Shown here one piece after another: positions 8,264 through 15,923 of a stretch of DNA of 64,000 nucleotides (position 1 is the stretch's first letter; every line of letters begins with the position of its first letter). The notes beneath the pieces are model-generated. The model was given only the letters and a program-made list of their open reading frames with translations, had not been told where the DNA came from and ran no database searches. Where the stretch lies: contig CAZLPU010000010.1 in the NCBI GenBank assembly GCA_964561475.1, positions 1 to 64,000 on the forward strand, read 5' to 3'. This DNA is from CAYUYV01 sp964561475. Its GTDB lineage: Bacteria; Pseudomonadota; Alphaproteobacteria; JAJFIK01. Position numbers and translations under genes: made by a program.

Positions 8264-10630
8264 TCAGAAATTGGCCCGGATGCTGAGCTGGATCACCTGC
8301 TGGGCTTCTTCCCGCTCGATCTCGAAATTGTCGATCTCGCCATCGGCTACGGAGCCGTCGAAGTTGCGCTCGAACTGGTTCACTTCCGCATCGAGCAGGT
8401 TCTGGCCGCTCAGGCGCACCACCAGCCACTCACCAAAGCGCTTTTCCACGAAGGCTTCCAGGTTGGCGTCATATTCCGCCCCCTGAATTTCATCGAAGAA
8501 TATCTGGGTTTCCTCGCCCTGCTTCTGGTAGCTGAAGCCCATGGTCACGCCATAGTCCGGGAAGTCCTGGGTCAGACCGACATTGTAGACGAAGTCCGGC
8601 TGGCCGTTGATGCTCTGGTCGGTCAGGCCCGCCAGCGGCACATCGCGCTTGGACTCCAGGTAGGTGTAGTTGGCGAACAGACCCGTATAGGGAAGGCCCA
8701 GGAACTCAAGGGACGTGGACAGATCGAATTCCAAGCCGTAGATGTCCGCGCTGCCGGTGTTCTCGGGGCGGAACAGATTGCCGAATTCGCCGTCATCCTC
8801 GGTCTCGATGCCCGTGTTCACAAGCTGGATAAGGTCGCTCACATCCCGGTAGAAGAAGTTCACGCCCATCACGCCGCCGCCGACGATGGTGAAGTCGAAG
8901 CCGACGTCGAAACCATGGGCGGTCTCGAATTCCAGATCCGGATTGCCCGCGGTGATGTCCCCATCGTCCGGCTCACCGGTCAGCCCGAAGGGCACCCGGT
9001 CGTTCAGGTTGGGCCGGCGCACGGTGCGGGCATAGCTGGCGCGCATGGTGGCGAAATCCGTCACCTCATAACGGATGTGCACGGACGGATTGACCTGGAA
9101 ATCATCGGTCTCGACCGTGCCGCCTTCATCAAGATCGGTGTTCTCACCGGTGGTGTATTCCAGGCGCAGGCCCGTCTCCACGCTCAGCCTTTCGTCCACG
9201 TCCCACTGGGCCAGGAAGAAGCTGTCATACCGGTTCTCGTCGATCTCGAAGCTGGTGAAGTCGAAATCCTCGAAGGTGGTTTCCCGGTTGCGCAGGCGCA
9301 CCTGAACACCGGTTTTCAGGGTCACATCCGCAAAACCCAGCCGGTCCGCGAGGGACGGCACCCGGACGGAAATGTCCCCGTCGAGCTGGACTTCCCGGTC
9401 TTCCGTGGCGATCACTTCCACCCCGTCAAGCTCCAGGCCGAACCCTTCCACGGTCAGGGTCTCGCGGAATTCGTCTTCCGTAGGCAGAACAGCCAGGCTG
9501 TCCAGATCGGATTCGAAATCCCGCTGCTCGGTCTCGTTGTCGAAGAAGCTGTAGGCGGCACCGAAACCCAGAACCACATTGTTTGTGAGCTGATGCTCAT
9601 AGCGGGCATCGACACCCAGATTGTACTGGTCGAAGAACGTGTCCTGGGCCTCGATCGCATCCAGGTTCACCGGCGAGTCGGCAAACACGAGGGTGTCTTC
9701 CCGCTCCTCCCGGTCGGTGTTGATGTAATAGCCGCGCATCTGAAGTTCATGGCCCTCAGGGAAGCGGTAGGTGGCATTGGCGTTGATGGAGAAGTCGAGA
9801 TTGTCCCGGCTGTCCTGCTGGACCTGGCGCTCCTCGTCCTCGCCGATGACGGAGTCGACGCTTTCGAAGGCCAGCAGGTCCCGCGCCTGGGACAGCGAGC
9901 CCCGGTCCGATGTGAAGCTCTCCTGGACCTGGAACTTCCGGTTACGCCGTTGCTGCACATTGCCGGTGACCGCATAGCTGAGCCGGTCTTCCATGGCCCG
10001 GCCGAAATACCCGACACTGCCCAGGGCGCCGAACTCCGCATCCGCATTTTCGATATTGGGGTGGTAGTAGAGCCCGCCAGCCCGGACAAAGCCCCCTTCC
10101 GGCAGGGATGCACCATCCCGCAGGATGATGTTGATGGTCCCGCCCACGCCTTCACTGCTCACATCGGCGGAGGGGCTGCGGATGATCTCGATCCGCTCCA
10201 CCAGTTCCGCCGGGATCCGGTCCACGAAGGTGACCCGGTCGATGCCGTCCTCACCGCCGGCGCTGGTCACGGGACGGCCATTGATCAGGATCTGGGTGAA
10301 ACCGGCGCCAAGACCCCGCAGGCGCGCTTCGTCAAACTCGCCAACATCGGAAGAGAACGACACGCCCGGCACCCGCTTCAGGGCATCGCCCACGGAGAGG
10401 GGCTGGAACCGGGAAAAGAATTCCTGGTCGTACACCAGCGCCGGTGCCACCGTATCAATCCGGTTCCGGGTGGGGACCGACCCGAACACCGTGATGGTTC
10501 CGGTCTCGAGGACCTCGGGGGCCTCGGCGTCCTGGGCCAGGGCCGTGGCGGGTACGCTCACCAGCGCGGCCAGCGCCATGGCGGAGGCGCTTTTCATCAG
10601 GCTGTCCTTGCTCATCGGCCAGATCGTCAT
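8264..10630 (-). CDS. TonB-dependent outer-membrane receptor
   Basis: A 788-residue receptor with a signal peptide (MKSASAMALAALVSVPATALA within the first 33 residues), a plug domain (ALKRVPGVSF, RIEIIRSPSADVSSEGVGGTINI) and a long beta-barrel ending in aromatic Phe (LSIRANF), as outer-membrane barrels do. A TonB box-like TITVFG follows the signal. Starting at 10630 leaves GAGAGGGG about 9 bases upstream. It is divergent from a phytase gene with a PHO box between them, so it probably imports a phosphate-containing compound such as an inositol phosphate or phytate-derived ligand. Receptor identity is firm; substrate is inferred from context. Confidence 0.9.
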   Translation of the reverse strand: MTIWPMSKDSLMKSASAMALAALVSVPATALAQDAEAPEVLETGTITVFGSVPTRNRIDTVAPALVYDQEFFSRFQPLSVGDALKRVPGVSFSSDVGEFDEARLRGLGAGFTQILINGRPVTSAGGEDGIDRVTFVDRIPAELVERIEIIRSPSADVSSEGVGGTINIILRDGASLPEGGFVRAGGLYYHPNIENADAEFGALGSVGYFGRAMEDRLSYAVTGNVQQRRNRKFQVQESFTSDRGSLSQARDLLAFESVDSVIGEDEERQVQQDSRDNLDFSINANATYRFPEGHELQMRGYYINTDREEREDTLVFADSPVNLDAIEAQDTFFDQYNLGVDARYEHQLTNNVVLGFGAAYSFFDNETEQRDFESDLDSLAVLPTEDEFRETLTVEGFGLELDGVEVIATEDREVQLDGDISVRVPSLADRLGFADVTLKTGVQVRLRNRETTFEDFDFTSFEIDENRYDSFFLAQWDVDERLSVETGLRLEYTTGENTDLDEGGTVETDDFQVNPSVHIRYEVTDFATMRASYARTVRRPNLNDRVPFGLTGEPDDGDITAGNPDLEFETAHGFDVGFDFTIVGGGVMGVNFFYRDVSDLIQLVNTGIETEDDGEFGNLFRPENTGSADIYGLEFDLSTSLEFLGLPYTGLFANYTYLESKRDVPLAGLTDQSINGQPDFVYNVGLTQDFPDYGVTMGFSYQKQGEETQIFFDEIQGAEYDANLEAFVEKRFGEWLVVRLSGQNLLDAEVNQFERNFDGSVADGEIDNFEIEREEAQQVIQLSIRANF

Positions 10631-10729
10631 ATCCGTGGTCCCCTCTCAAAATTCATTGGCGCCGCAGGCGGCGGGCTGCTGCGGTCGCTGAAACAAATGT
10701 CTATCGCACCGCCTCGCCCGGGCAAAGCG

Positions 10730-10747
10730 CAGTCATCCCCCTGTCAT
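10730..10747 (+). promoter_or_regulatory. PHO box (PhoB site) between receptor and phytase
   Basis: CAGTCAT, CCCC, CTGTCAT: two 7-bp direct repeats with the 11-bp spacing of the consensus CTGTCAT-N4-CTGTCAT, one mismatch in the first repeat. It lies 52 bp before the phytase start and 99 bp from the receptor start, so it could serve both. Confidence 0.75.
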
Positions 10748-10799
10748 GCACGTGTGCTGTGACAGTTTCATTTAACCCCCTGGTAGGAAAGCGCGCACC

Positions 10800-12044
10800 A
10801 TGTGGAAATCTGCCCTTTGTGTCTGTCTGGCAACAACGGTTCTCGCCGCCTGCGCCCAGACCGGGCCTGACCGCCCCACGCAATCCAGCCCCACAGAACC
10901 CGCAGCCCTGCCAGGGTCTTCCGGGTCCACCGGCTCTCAGCCTGCGTCCGAGGCCGGGATCACGGCTATGGTCGATGCGGGCAAGGCCCAAACCCGGGCG
11001 CAAGCGGATCTCACGGTGCCCCCGGTCATGCCCCTGGTCGAGACCGATGCGGCAGCCGCCACCGGAGATGCGGCGGATGACGCGGCGATCTGGTTCAACG
11101 ACCGCAATCCCGCCCAAAGCCTGATCCTCGCCACGGACAAACGCACCGGCCTCGTGGTCTACGGCCTGGACGGGCGCCAGCGCCAGTTCCTGGCCTCGGG
11201 CAGAGTGAACAATGTGGACCTGCGGGTGATCGACGATGTGCCCGTGGCGCTGGCCAGCAACCGCAGCGATGCCACCCTCACCGCGTTCATGATCGACCCG
11301 GAAACCCTCCAGGTCCGGGAAGCCGGGCGCATTCCCACGGGCATGGCGGAGCCCTATGGCCTGTGTGTCCATCTCGACCCGGAAACCGGGGGTCTGTTCG
11401 CCTTCGTCCCGGACAAGACCGGCCTTGTGGCCGCCTTCAGCGTGGGGTTCACCACCATCGACCGGACCATGATCTCCGGTGAGCGGGTTTTCGAGCACAA
11501 GGTGCCCTCCCAGGCGGAAGGCTGCGTGGCCGACGACCGCACGGGCCTGCTTTATGTCGGGGAGGAAAACGGCGGCATCTGGCGCTTCGAGGCGCTTTCC
11601 GAGCTGCGCCGGGCAGACGACCCGGACCGCCTCGTGACCCCGCCGGTGCTTACCGCCACGACCGGCTCCCTGAATGGCCCCGAGAGCGGAAAAGACACGG
11701 GCCTTGTCGCCGATGTCGAAGGTCTGACCCTGATCCCCGGCGAGGGCGCGGCCGATGGCATTCTGATCGCCTCCAGCCAGGGTGACAGCACCTTCGCCTT
11801 GTTCGATCTGGAGACCATGGCTCTCCTGGCCCGGTTCCGGGTGGGCCCCAATGAGGCCGCGGGCATCGACCCGGTGACAGGCACCGACGGCATCGACGCC
11901 ATGGCCGCCGACTTCGGCGGCGCCTTCTCCTCCGGCCTGTTCATCGTCCAGGACGACATCAACGAAACCCCAAACGACGGCGCCCCCGACCGCCAAAACT
12001 TCAAACTCGTCCCCCTGAACGCAGTCCTCACCCTGCTCCCCTGA
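10800..12044 (+). CDS. beta-propeller phytase (3-phytase), lipoprotein
   Basis: A 414-residue secreted phosphatase that should hydrolyse phytate, anchored by a lipobox (LAACAQT, Cys18). Beta-propeller phytase hallmarks are present: DDAAIWFNDRNPAQSLILAT followed by GLVVYGLDG (first blade), a middle CVADDRTGLLYVGEENGGIW blade, DVEGLTLIPGEG with the Ca-binding Glu, and the C-terminal DGIDAMAADFGGAF and GLFIVQDDIN segments. A ~70-residue Ser/Pro/Thr-rich linker precedes the propeller. AGGAAAG precedes the ATG. A PHO box upstream and a divergent TonB receptor suggest a phosphate-starvation phytate-use pair. Confidence 0.92.
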   Translation: MWKSALCVCLATTVLAACAQTGPDRPTQSSPTEPAALPGSSGSTGSQPASEAGITAMVDAGKAQTRAQADLTVPPVMPLVETDAAAATGDAADDAAIWFNDRNPAQSLILATDKRTGLVVYGLDGRQRQFLASGRVNNVDLRVIDDVPVALASNRSDATLTAFMIDPETLQVREAGRIPTGMAEPYGLCVHLDPETGGLFAFVPDKTGLVAAFSVGFTTIDRTMISGERVFEHKVPSQAEGCVADDRTGLLYVGEENGGIWRFEALSELRRADDPDRLVTPPVLTATTGSLNGPESGKDTGLVADVEGLTLIPGEGAADGILIASSQGDSTFALFDLETMALLARFRVGPNEAAGIDPVTGTDGIDAMAADFGGAFSSGLFIVQDDINETPNDGAPDRQNFKLVPLNAVLTLLP

Positions 12045-12152
12045 CCTCCCAAGCGCCGCCCAGCGCTTAGAAATTTGCGGAGAACTCTGGACCTTATCTC
12101 CACGAGTTAATTTACCCCCGAGCCTTGCAACCAAACTGGCACCCCTATATGC

Positions 12153-12192
12153 TCCCTATCAGGGAACATTTTACCTTGATATTGATGGGTAA
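12153..12192 (+). promoter_or_regulatory. inverted repeats upstream of higB (candidate HigA operator)
   Basis: TCCCT-ATC-AGGGA at 12153-12165 and TTACC-N12-GGTAA at 12171-12192 lie within 65 bp of the toxin start, in AT-rich DNA. Type II antitoxins usually bind such palindromes; which one is used here is unknown. Confidence 0.4.
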
Positions 12193-12210
12193 TATTGTAA
12201 TGTAGGATTT

Positions 12211-12507
12211 GTGATGAGGATCATTGCACGGCCAAAGCTGAGGGATTTCTGTGAGCAATTTCCGGACGCTAAGGCACAACTCGATGTGTGGTGGGCCGAA
12301 TCGCACCGGGCCTCGTGGAAAACGCCAGCAGACATCAAAGCCCAGTTTGGAAGCGCAAGTATCCTCAAGGGCGGTCGCGTGGTCTTCAATATCTGTGGCA
12401 ACAAGTACCGGTTAATCGTGAGGTTCGACTATGAGAAGGGCATCGGATTCATCCGATTTCTTGGAACACATGAACAATACGATAAAATAAATGCAGAAGA
12501 GGTGTAG
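12211..12507 (+). CDS. higB: HigB-family mRNA interferase toxin
   Basis: A 98-residue basic protein matching the HigB toxin family: MRIIARPKLRDFCEQFP at the N-terminus, the W-x-P-A-D-I-K segment (WKTPADIKAQFG), then GGRVVFNICGNKYRLIVRFDY and the FIRFLGTHEQYDKI tail with the conserved His. It should cleave ribosome-bound mRNA when its antitoxin is lost. GTG at 12211 and ATG at 12214 are both possible starts behind TAGGA. The antitoxin gene starts 2 bases after the stop. Base composition is more AT-rich than its neighbours, suggesting transfer. Confidence 0.9.
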   Translation: MMRIIARPKLRDFCEQFPDAKAQLDVWWAESHRASWKTPADIKAQFGSASILKGGRVVFNICGNKYRLIVRFDYEKGIGFIRFLGTHEQYDKINAEEV

Positions 12508-12509
12508 TC

Positions 12510-13739
12510 ATGACTGAGTACCGTATTCGACCTATCAACAGTGAGCATGATTACGCCGCCGCCCTCGAACGGATCGAGACATTGATGGATAAAAACCGGT
12601 CCGGTGAAGAAGATGACGAAATGGACGTGCTCGCAACCCTCGTCGAGGCGTATGAGGACAGGCATTTTCCGATGGACGCGCCGGATCCGATCGAGGCGAT
12701 CAAATTCCGCATGGAACAACAGGGCCTGAGCCAGGGAGACTTGGCACCTATCTTCGGCAGTCGGGCCAAGGTGTCGGAAGTTCTTTCCGGCAAGAGGGAT
12801 CTGACCCTCAAAATGATCCGCGCTTTGCATTCACATTTGGGCATCCCCGCCGAAATCCTGATCCGGGACGGCGGGGGCCTGCCCGATACGCCGCGGGGGA
12901 TCGACTTTGACCGTTTCCCCGTTGCTGAGATGGCGAAGCGCGGATGGCTTCAAAAGACCCGGGACCTGAAGGATCGAGTTGAAGAAACCATCCGCGAACT
13001 GATCGAATGTGCAGGTGGGCCGGACGCATTACCCAAGGCACTTTTTCGCCAGGGCGGTGGCTCCCGAGCCAATGCCAAGACGGATGTGAATGCCCTTCAG
13101 GCTTGGTGTCTCTACGTGCTTTGTAAAGCCCGCCAAGCCAATCTCACCGGTATTTACAATGAAGGCACGATCACCCCGTCTTTTCTGAGGGACCTGGCCA
13201 AACTCAGCACCTTTGACCAGGGGCCGAAACTGGCCAAGGAACGGTTGGCCAAGTACGGCATCGCCCTCGTGGTCGCAAGTCACCTGCCGAAAACTTATCT
13301 TGACGGCGCGGCCCTGTGGACCGTGGACGGCGTTCCCGTTGTGGGCATGACCATTCGATATGACCGGCTCGATAATTTCTGGTTCTGCCTGCTTCATGAA
13401 CTAGCCCATCTGGGCTGTCATTTCCCGGACAGGGACGGGGACATCTTTATTGACGACCTGCAATTGCGCGAGCGGAACCACGACCGGGATGATGACCGGG
13501 AGCGCGAGGCGGATGAGTGGGCGCAAGAAGCATTAATCCCGCATGAGATCTGGGAAGATCATCCGGCCCGCTTCGAGCCCACGGTGAACAGTGTGCTTTC
13601 ACTGGCCCATAAGTCGGATGTGCATCCGGCCATTGTTGCAGGTCGCATCCGTCACGAGACCGGCAACTACCGGCTTCTGTCACAGTTCGTGGGAGCAAAG
13701 CAGGTTGCCCCGCTCTTGATGGAGGAGTCCGCACAATGA
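12510..13739 (+). CDS. higA: HigA-type antitoxin fused to an ImmA/IrrE-like metallopeptidase
   Basis: A 409-residue two-domain protein. Residues ~65-120 form an XRE helix-turn-helix (FRMEQQGLSQGDLAPIFG, VSEVLSGKRDLTLKMIRALH) like HigA. The C-terminal half carries FWFCLLHELAHLGCHF (HExxH zinc motif near residue 296) and a downstream ADEWAQEALIP with the Glu/Asp typical of ImmA/IrrE peptidases. It should repress the operon and neutralise HigB; the peptidase may link antitoxin loss to a stress or phage signal, which is inference. Spacing of 2 bases from higB implies coupled translation. Followed by an intrinsic terminator. Confidence 0.88.
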   Translation: MTEYRIRPINSEHDYAAALERIETLMDKNRSGEEDDEMDVLATLVEAYEDRHFPMDAPDPIEAIKFRMEQQGLSQGDLAPIFGSRAKVSEVLSGKRDLTLKMIRALHSHLGIPAEILIRDGGGLPDTPRGIDFDRFPVAEMAKRGWLQKTRDLKDRVEETIRELIECAGGPDALPKALFRQGGGSRANAKTDVNALQAWCLYVLCKARQANLTGIYNEGTITPSFLRDLAKLSTFDQGPKLAKERLAKYGIALVVASHLPKTYLDGAALWTVDGVPVVGMTIRYDRLDNFWFCLLHELAHLGCHFPDRDGDIFIDDLQLRERNHDRDDDREREADEWAQEALIPHEIWEDHPARFEPTVNSVLSLAHKSDVHPAIVAGRIRHETGNYRLLSQFVGAKQVAPLLMEESAQ

Positions 13740-13742
13740 ATT

Positions 13743-13777
13743 AAGCGGGGCACGCCTTGCCGGGCGGCCCCGCTTTT
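13743..13777 (+). terminator. intrinsic terminator after higA
   Basis: AAGCGGGGC pairs with GCCCCGCTT across a 15-base loop, ending in TTTT, four bases after the antitoxin stop. Confidence 0.8.
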
Positions 13778-13917
13778 CACAATACGCGGGTGGGTGCAGG
13801 CGCAACCTGTACCGCGTGGCCCCGGTATCCGAAGCGCTCTTGTGGTCGGACTCAAGAGATAGCGTGCCGAGGACTCCGTGGCAATTCCCTTAACCTGCGC
13901 CAAAGGAGACATGCCAA

Positions 13918-14103
13918 ATGGCATCTATCTTCAAACTAACCCCAAAAGACGTGTCACTGATTAAGGCACGACTTTTGCGGGGCGACTTCCAGCACCGGAT
14001 CGCGGCTGATTACGATCTGAATCAGGGTCGTATCAGTGAGATTGCGACCGGCAAGCGCTTTCCGGACATTCAGCCCGCTATTGGTGAGGTGCAGAATGTC
14101 TAA
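13918..14103 (+). CDS. tiny helix-turn-helix protein
   Basis: A 61-residue protein (MASIFKLTPKDVSLIKARLL) with a helix-turn-helix-like core, QHRIAADYDLNQGRISEIAT, resembling the resolvase/phage-type 'A-x-x-Y-x-V-S-x-x-x-I-S-x-I' DNA-binding motif. AAAGGAGA sits 10 bases before the ATG. It overlaps the next gene by 8 bases, so the two are translationally coupled. Possibly a regulator; target unknown. Confidence 0.7.
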   Translation: MASIFKLTPKDVSLIKARLLRGDFQHRIAADYDLNQGRISEIATGKRFPDIQPAIGEVQNV

Positions 14104-14284
14104 GAAACCACTGAAACCCGGAGAAAAGGCCCCTCGGTCTGGTCAATATGAGATCATTGGCCCACGCGGCGGTCGTACTGGTGTTGAGCGGACCGTGACC
14201 AAAGGCGAACCCATGCCCCCTCCCGAACAAAAAGGGCAGAAGTATCGCCTTACCGATCCAACGCGGCATCGGCGGAAGGGATGA
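14096..14284 (+). CDS. YjzC-like small protein
   Basis: A 62-residue basic protein: MSKKPLKPGEKAPRSGQYEI, then GPRGGRTGVERTVTKGEP and a QKYRLTDPTRH tail. This K-P-G-x-x-A-P-x-S-G-x-Y pattern is that of the YjzC-like family found in many bacteria, with no known function. Start at 14096, within the end of the preceding gene, behind GGTGAGG. An intrinsic terminator begins 9 bases after the stop. Confidence 0.75.
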   Translation: MSKKPLKPGEKAPRSGQYEIIGPRGGRTGVERTVTKGEPMPPPEQKGQKYRLTDPTRHRRKG

Positions 14285-14292
14285 TCAGCGAT

Positions 14293-14330
14293 ACACGGCC
14301 CGTCACCTGGCGGGCCGTGTCTTCTTTTTT
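14293..14330 (+). terminator. intrinsic terminator after the YjzC-like gene
   Basis: ACACGGCCCG (14293-14302), 8-base loop, CGGGCCGTGT (14311-14320), then CTTCTTTTTT. Confidence 0.92.
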
Positions 14331-14758
14331 CAGAATTTCGATCTTCGATGCTTGCGGGATTTAGGGCAATTTCATCCTATTATGGATTGTACTCTGTGGC
14401 GGTAGTGTCGTTGACAGTTCAATCTTTTATGCAAAAAACTTCCAAAAGCCCAGCCTGTTGAACACATTGTCCGACAGTGTTGGTTACTGGTAGTCAATCC
14501 TCGCAATGTTTATTTGCGTTCATAAGTATGCTGCTGGAAATGGGGCGCTAGCATTGGATCGCTCTCAGATCTCAACAGTTTCCAAGGCGTTGAGCATCTC
14601 AACAATAAAGACGCAGGCACTTTATTCGCAGTACCGCAATCACATGGCCGTGCAGGGCCGAAAGCCGCCATCCGTTCAAGGAAGGCCACCGGCCTGTCCC
14701 GGGACACACCCCCTATCTCGATGCTCGAAACCAGACCCAACCGGCCCCAAACCCCCAG
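14331..14758. other. intergenic region, no supported gene
   Basis: About 430 bases between the terminator and rodA. The first 300 are AT-richer than the genome; the open frame at 14506-14847 runs into rodA antisense and has no coding character. No RNA gene recognised. Confidence 0.5.
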
Positions 14759-15910
14759 TCACCAGACGGAGAGGGGTTTGCGGGCCATTTCTTCGTTGCG
14801 GTGGATGTAGACGCTCATCAGGAGGCCGAAGCCGAACATCAGGGTGATCATCGACGTGCCGCCGTAGGAGACCAGGGGCAAGGGCACGCCAACCACCGGC
14901 GCCAGGCCCGTCACCATGGCCACATTGATGAAGATGTAGAGCAGGAACACCACGATCACGCCCATGGCCAGCAGCCGGCCGAAATGGTTGCGCGACCGCA
15001 GGGCCACGCTGACCCCGTAAGCCGCCACGATCAGGTACAGCAGCAACAGGCTGCCGGCCCCCACCAGGCCCAGCTCCTCGGCCAGCATGGTGAAGATGAA
15101 GTCGGTCTGTTTTTCCGGCAGGAAATTGAGCTGGGACTGGCTTCCCTGAAGATAGCCCTTGCCGAACATGCCCCCTGCCCCGAAAGCAATCTTGGACTGG
15201 AGGATGTGGTAGCCCGCCCCGAGAGGGTCGCGCTCGGGATCCAGGAAGGTCAGCACCCGCTGGCGCTGATAGTCGTGGAGCATCTGCCAGCCGATGGGCA
15301 GGGCGGCCACCACCGCCGCCGAGGCCGCCGCCAGATAGGACCAGTGGATCCCCGCCAGGAAAATGATCGCGGCCCCGCCCGACGCCAGCAGGATGGCCGT
15401 GCCCAGATCAGGCTGGGTCAGCACCAGCAGCACCGGGGCGACAATCATCAGAACCGGCGGGATCACCACCAGGGGATTGGACACCTGCTCCAGCTCGAAA
15501 CCGTGAAAATACCGCGCAAGGGCCAGCACCAGGGAGATCTTCATCAGTTCCGAGGGCTGAACCTGCATGAACCCGAGATCGATCCAGCGCTGGGCGCCCA
15601 TATTGACCGTGCCCAGATATTCCACCGACACCAGCAGCGCCAGGGAGACCGCATAGGCCGGATAGGCCAGCCCCATCCAGACCCGCACATCAATCATCGC
15701 CACGGCAAGAAGCAGCACCACCCCCATGCCGAACCGGACGATCTGGGGCAAGGCCCAGGGAGTCCAGCCCTGGCCCACGGAATAGAGCATCAGGAATCCG
15801 AATGCTGCAATCACCACAAGGAGAAACAAAAAGCCCCAATTGAACTCAAGCAGCTTCTGGGCAATCCCCCCGGAGCGGCGGCTGCTGTTCGACAGCGCGT
15901 CCAACATCAT
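14759..15910 (-). CDS. rodA: rod-shape SEDS glycosyltransferase RodA
   Basis: Polytopic SEDS-family peptidoglycan polymerase of the elongasome, 383 residues from the ATG at 15910 (GGGAGGGCTGAC upstream), the normal RodA size. Family signatures visible are TQPDLGTAILLASGG, the NFLPEKQTDFIFTMLAEELG segment and GVPLPLVSYGGTSM near the C-terminus. It partners with the class B PBP2 encoded 13 bases upstream. A longer in-frame extension to 16102 would overlap mrdA and has no coding character, so I rejected it. Confidence 0.95.
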   Translation of the reverse strand: MMLDALSNSSRRSGGIAQKLLEFNWGFLFLLVVIAAFGFLMLYSVGQGWTPWALPQIVRFGMGVVLLLAVAMIDVRVWMGLAYPAYAVSLALLVSVEYLGTVNMGAQRWIDLGFMQVQPSELMKISLVLALARYFHGFELEQVSNPLVVIPPVLMIVAPVLLVLTQPDLGTAILLASGGAAIIFLAGIHWSYLAAASAAVVAALPIGWQMLHDYQRQRVLTFLDPERDPLGAGYHILQSKIAFGAGGMFGKGYLQGSQSQLNFLPEKQTDFIFTMLAEELGLVGAGSLLLLYLIVAAYGVSVALRSRNHFGRLLAMGVIVVFLLYIFINVAMVTGLAPVVGVPLPLVSYGGTSMITLMFGFGLLMSVYIHRNEEMARKPLSVW

Positions 15911-15923
15911 GTCAGCCCTCCCA

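Noticed and set aside
14506..14847. 113-residue open frame in the rodA-side gap
   Set aside because: It runs into the antisense of rodA and lacks a ribosome-binding site; composition changes half-way through.
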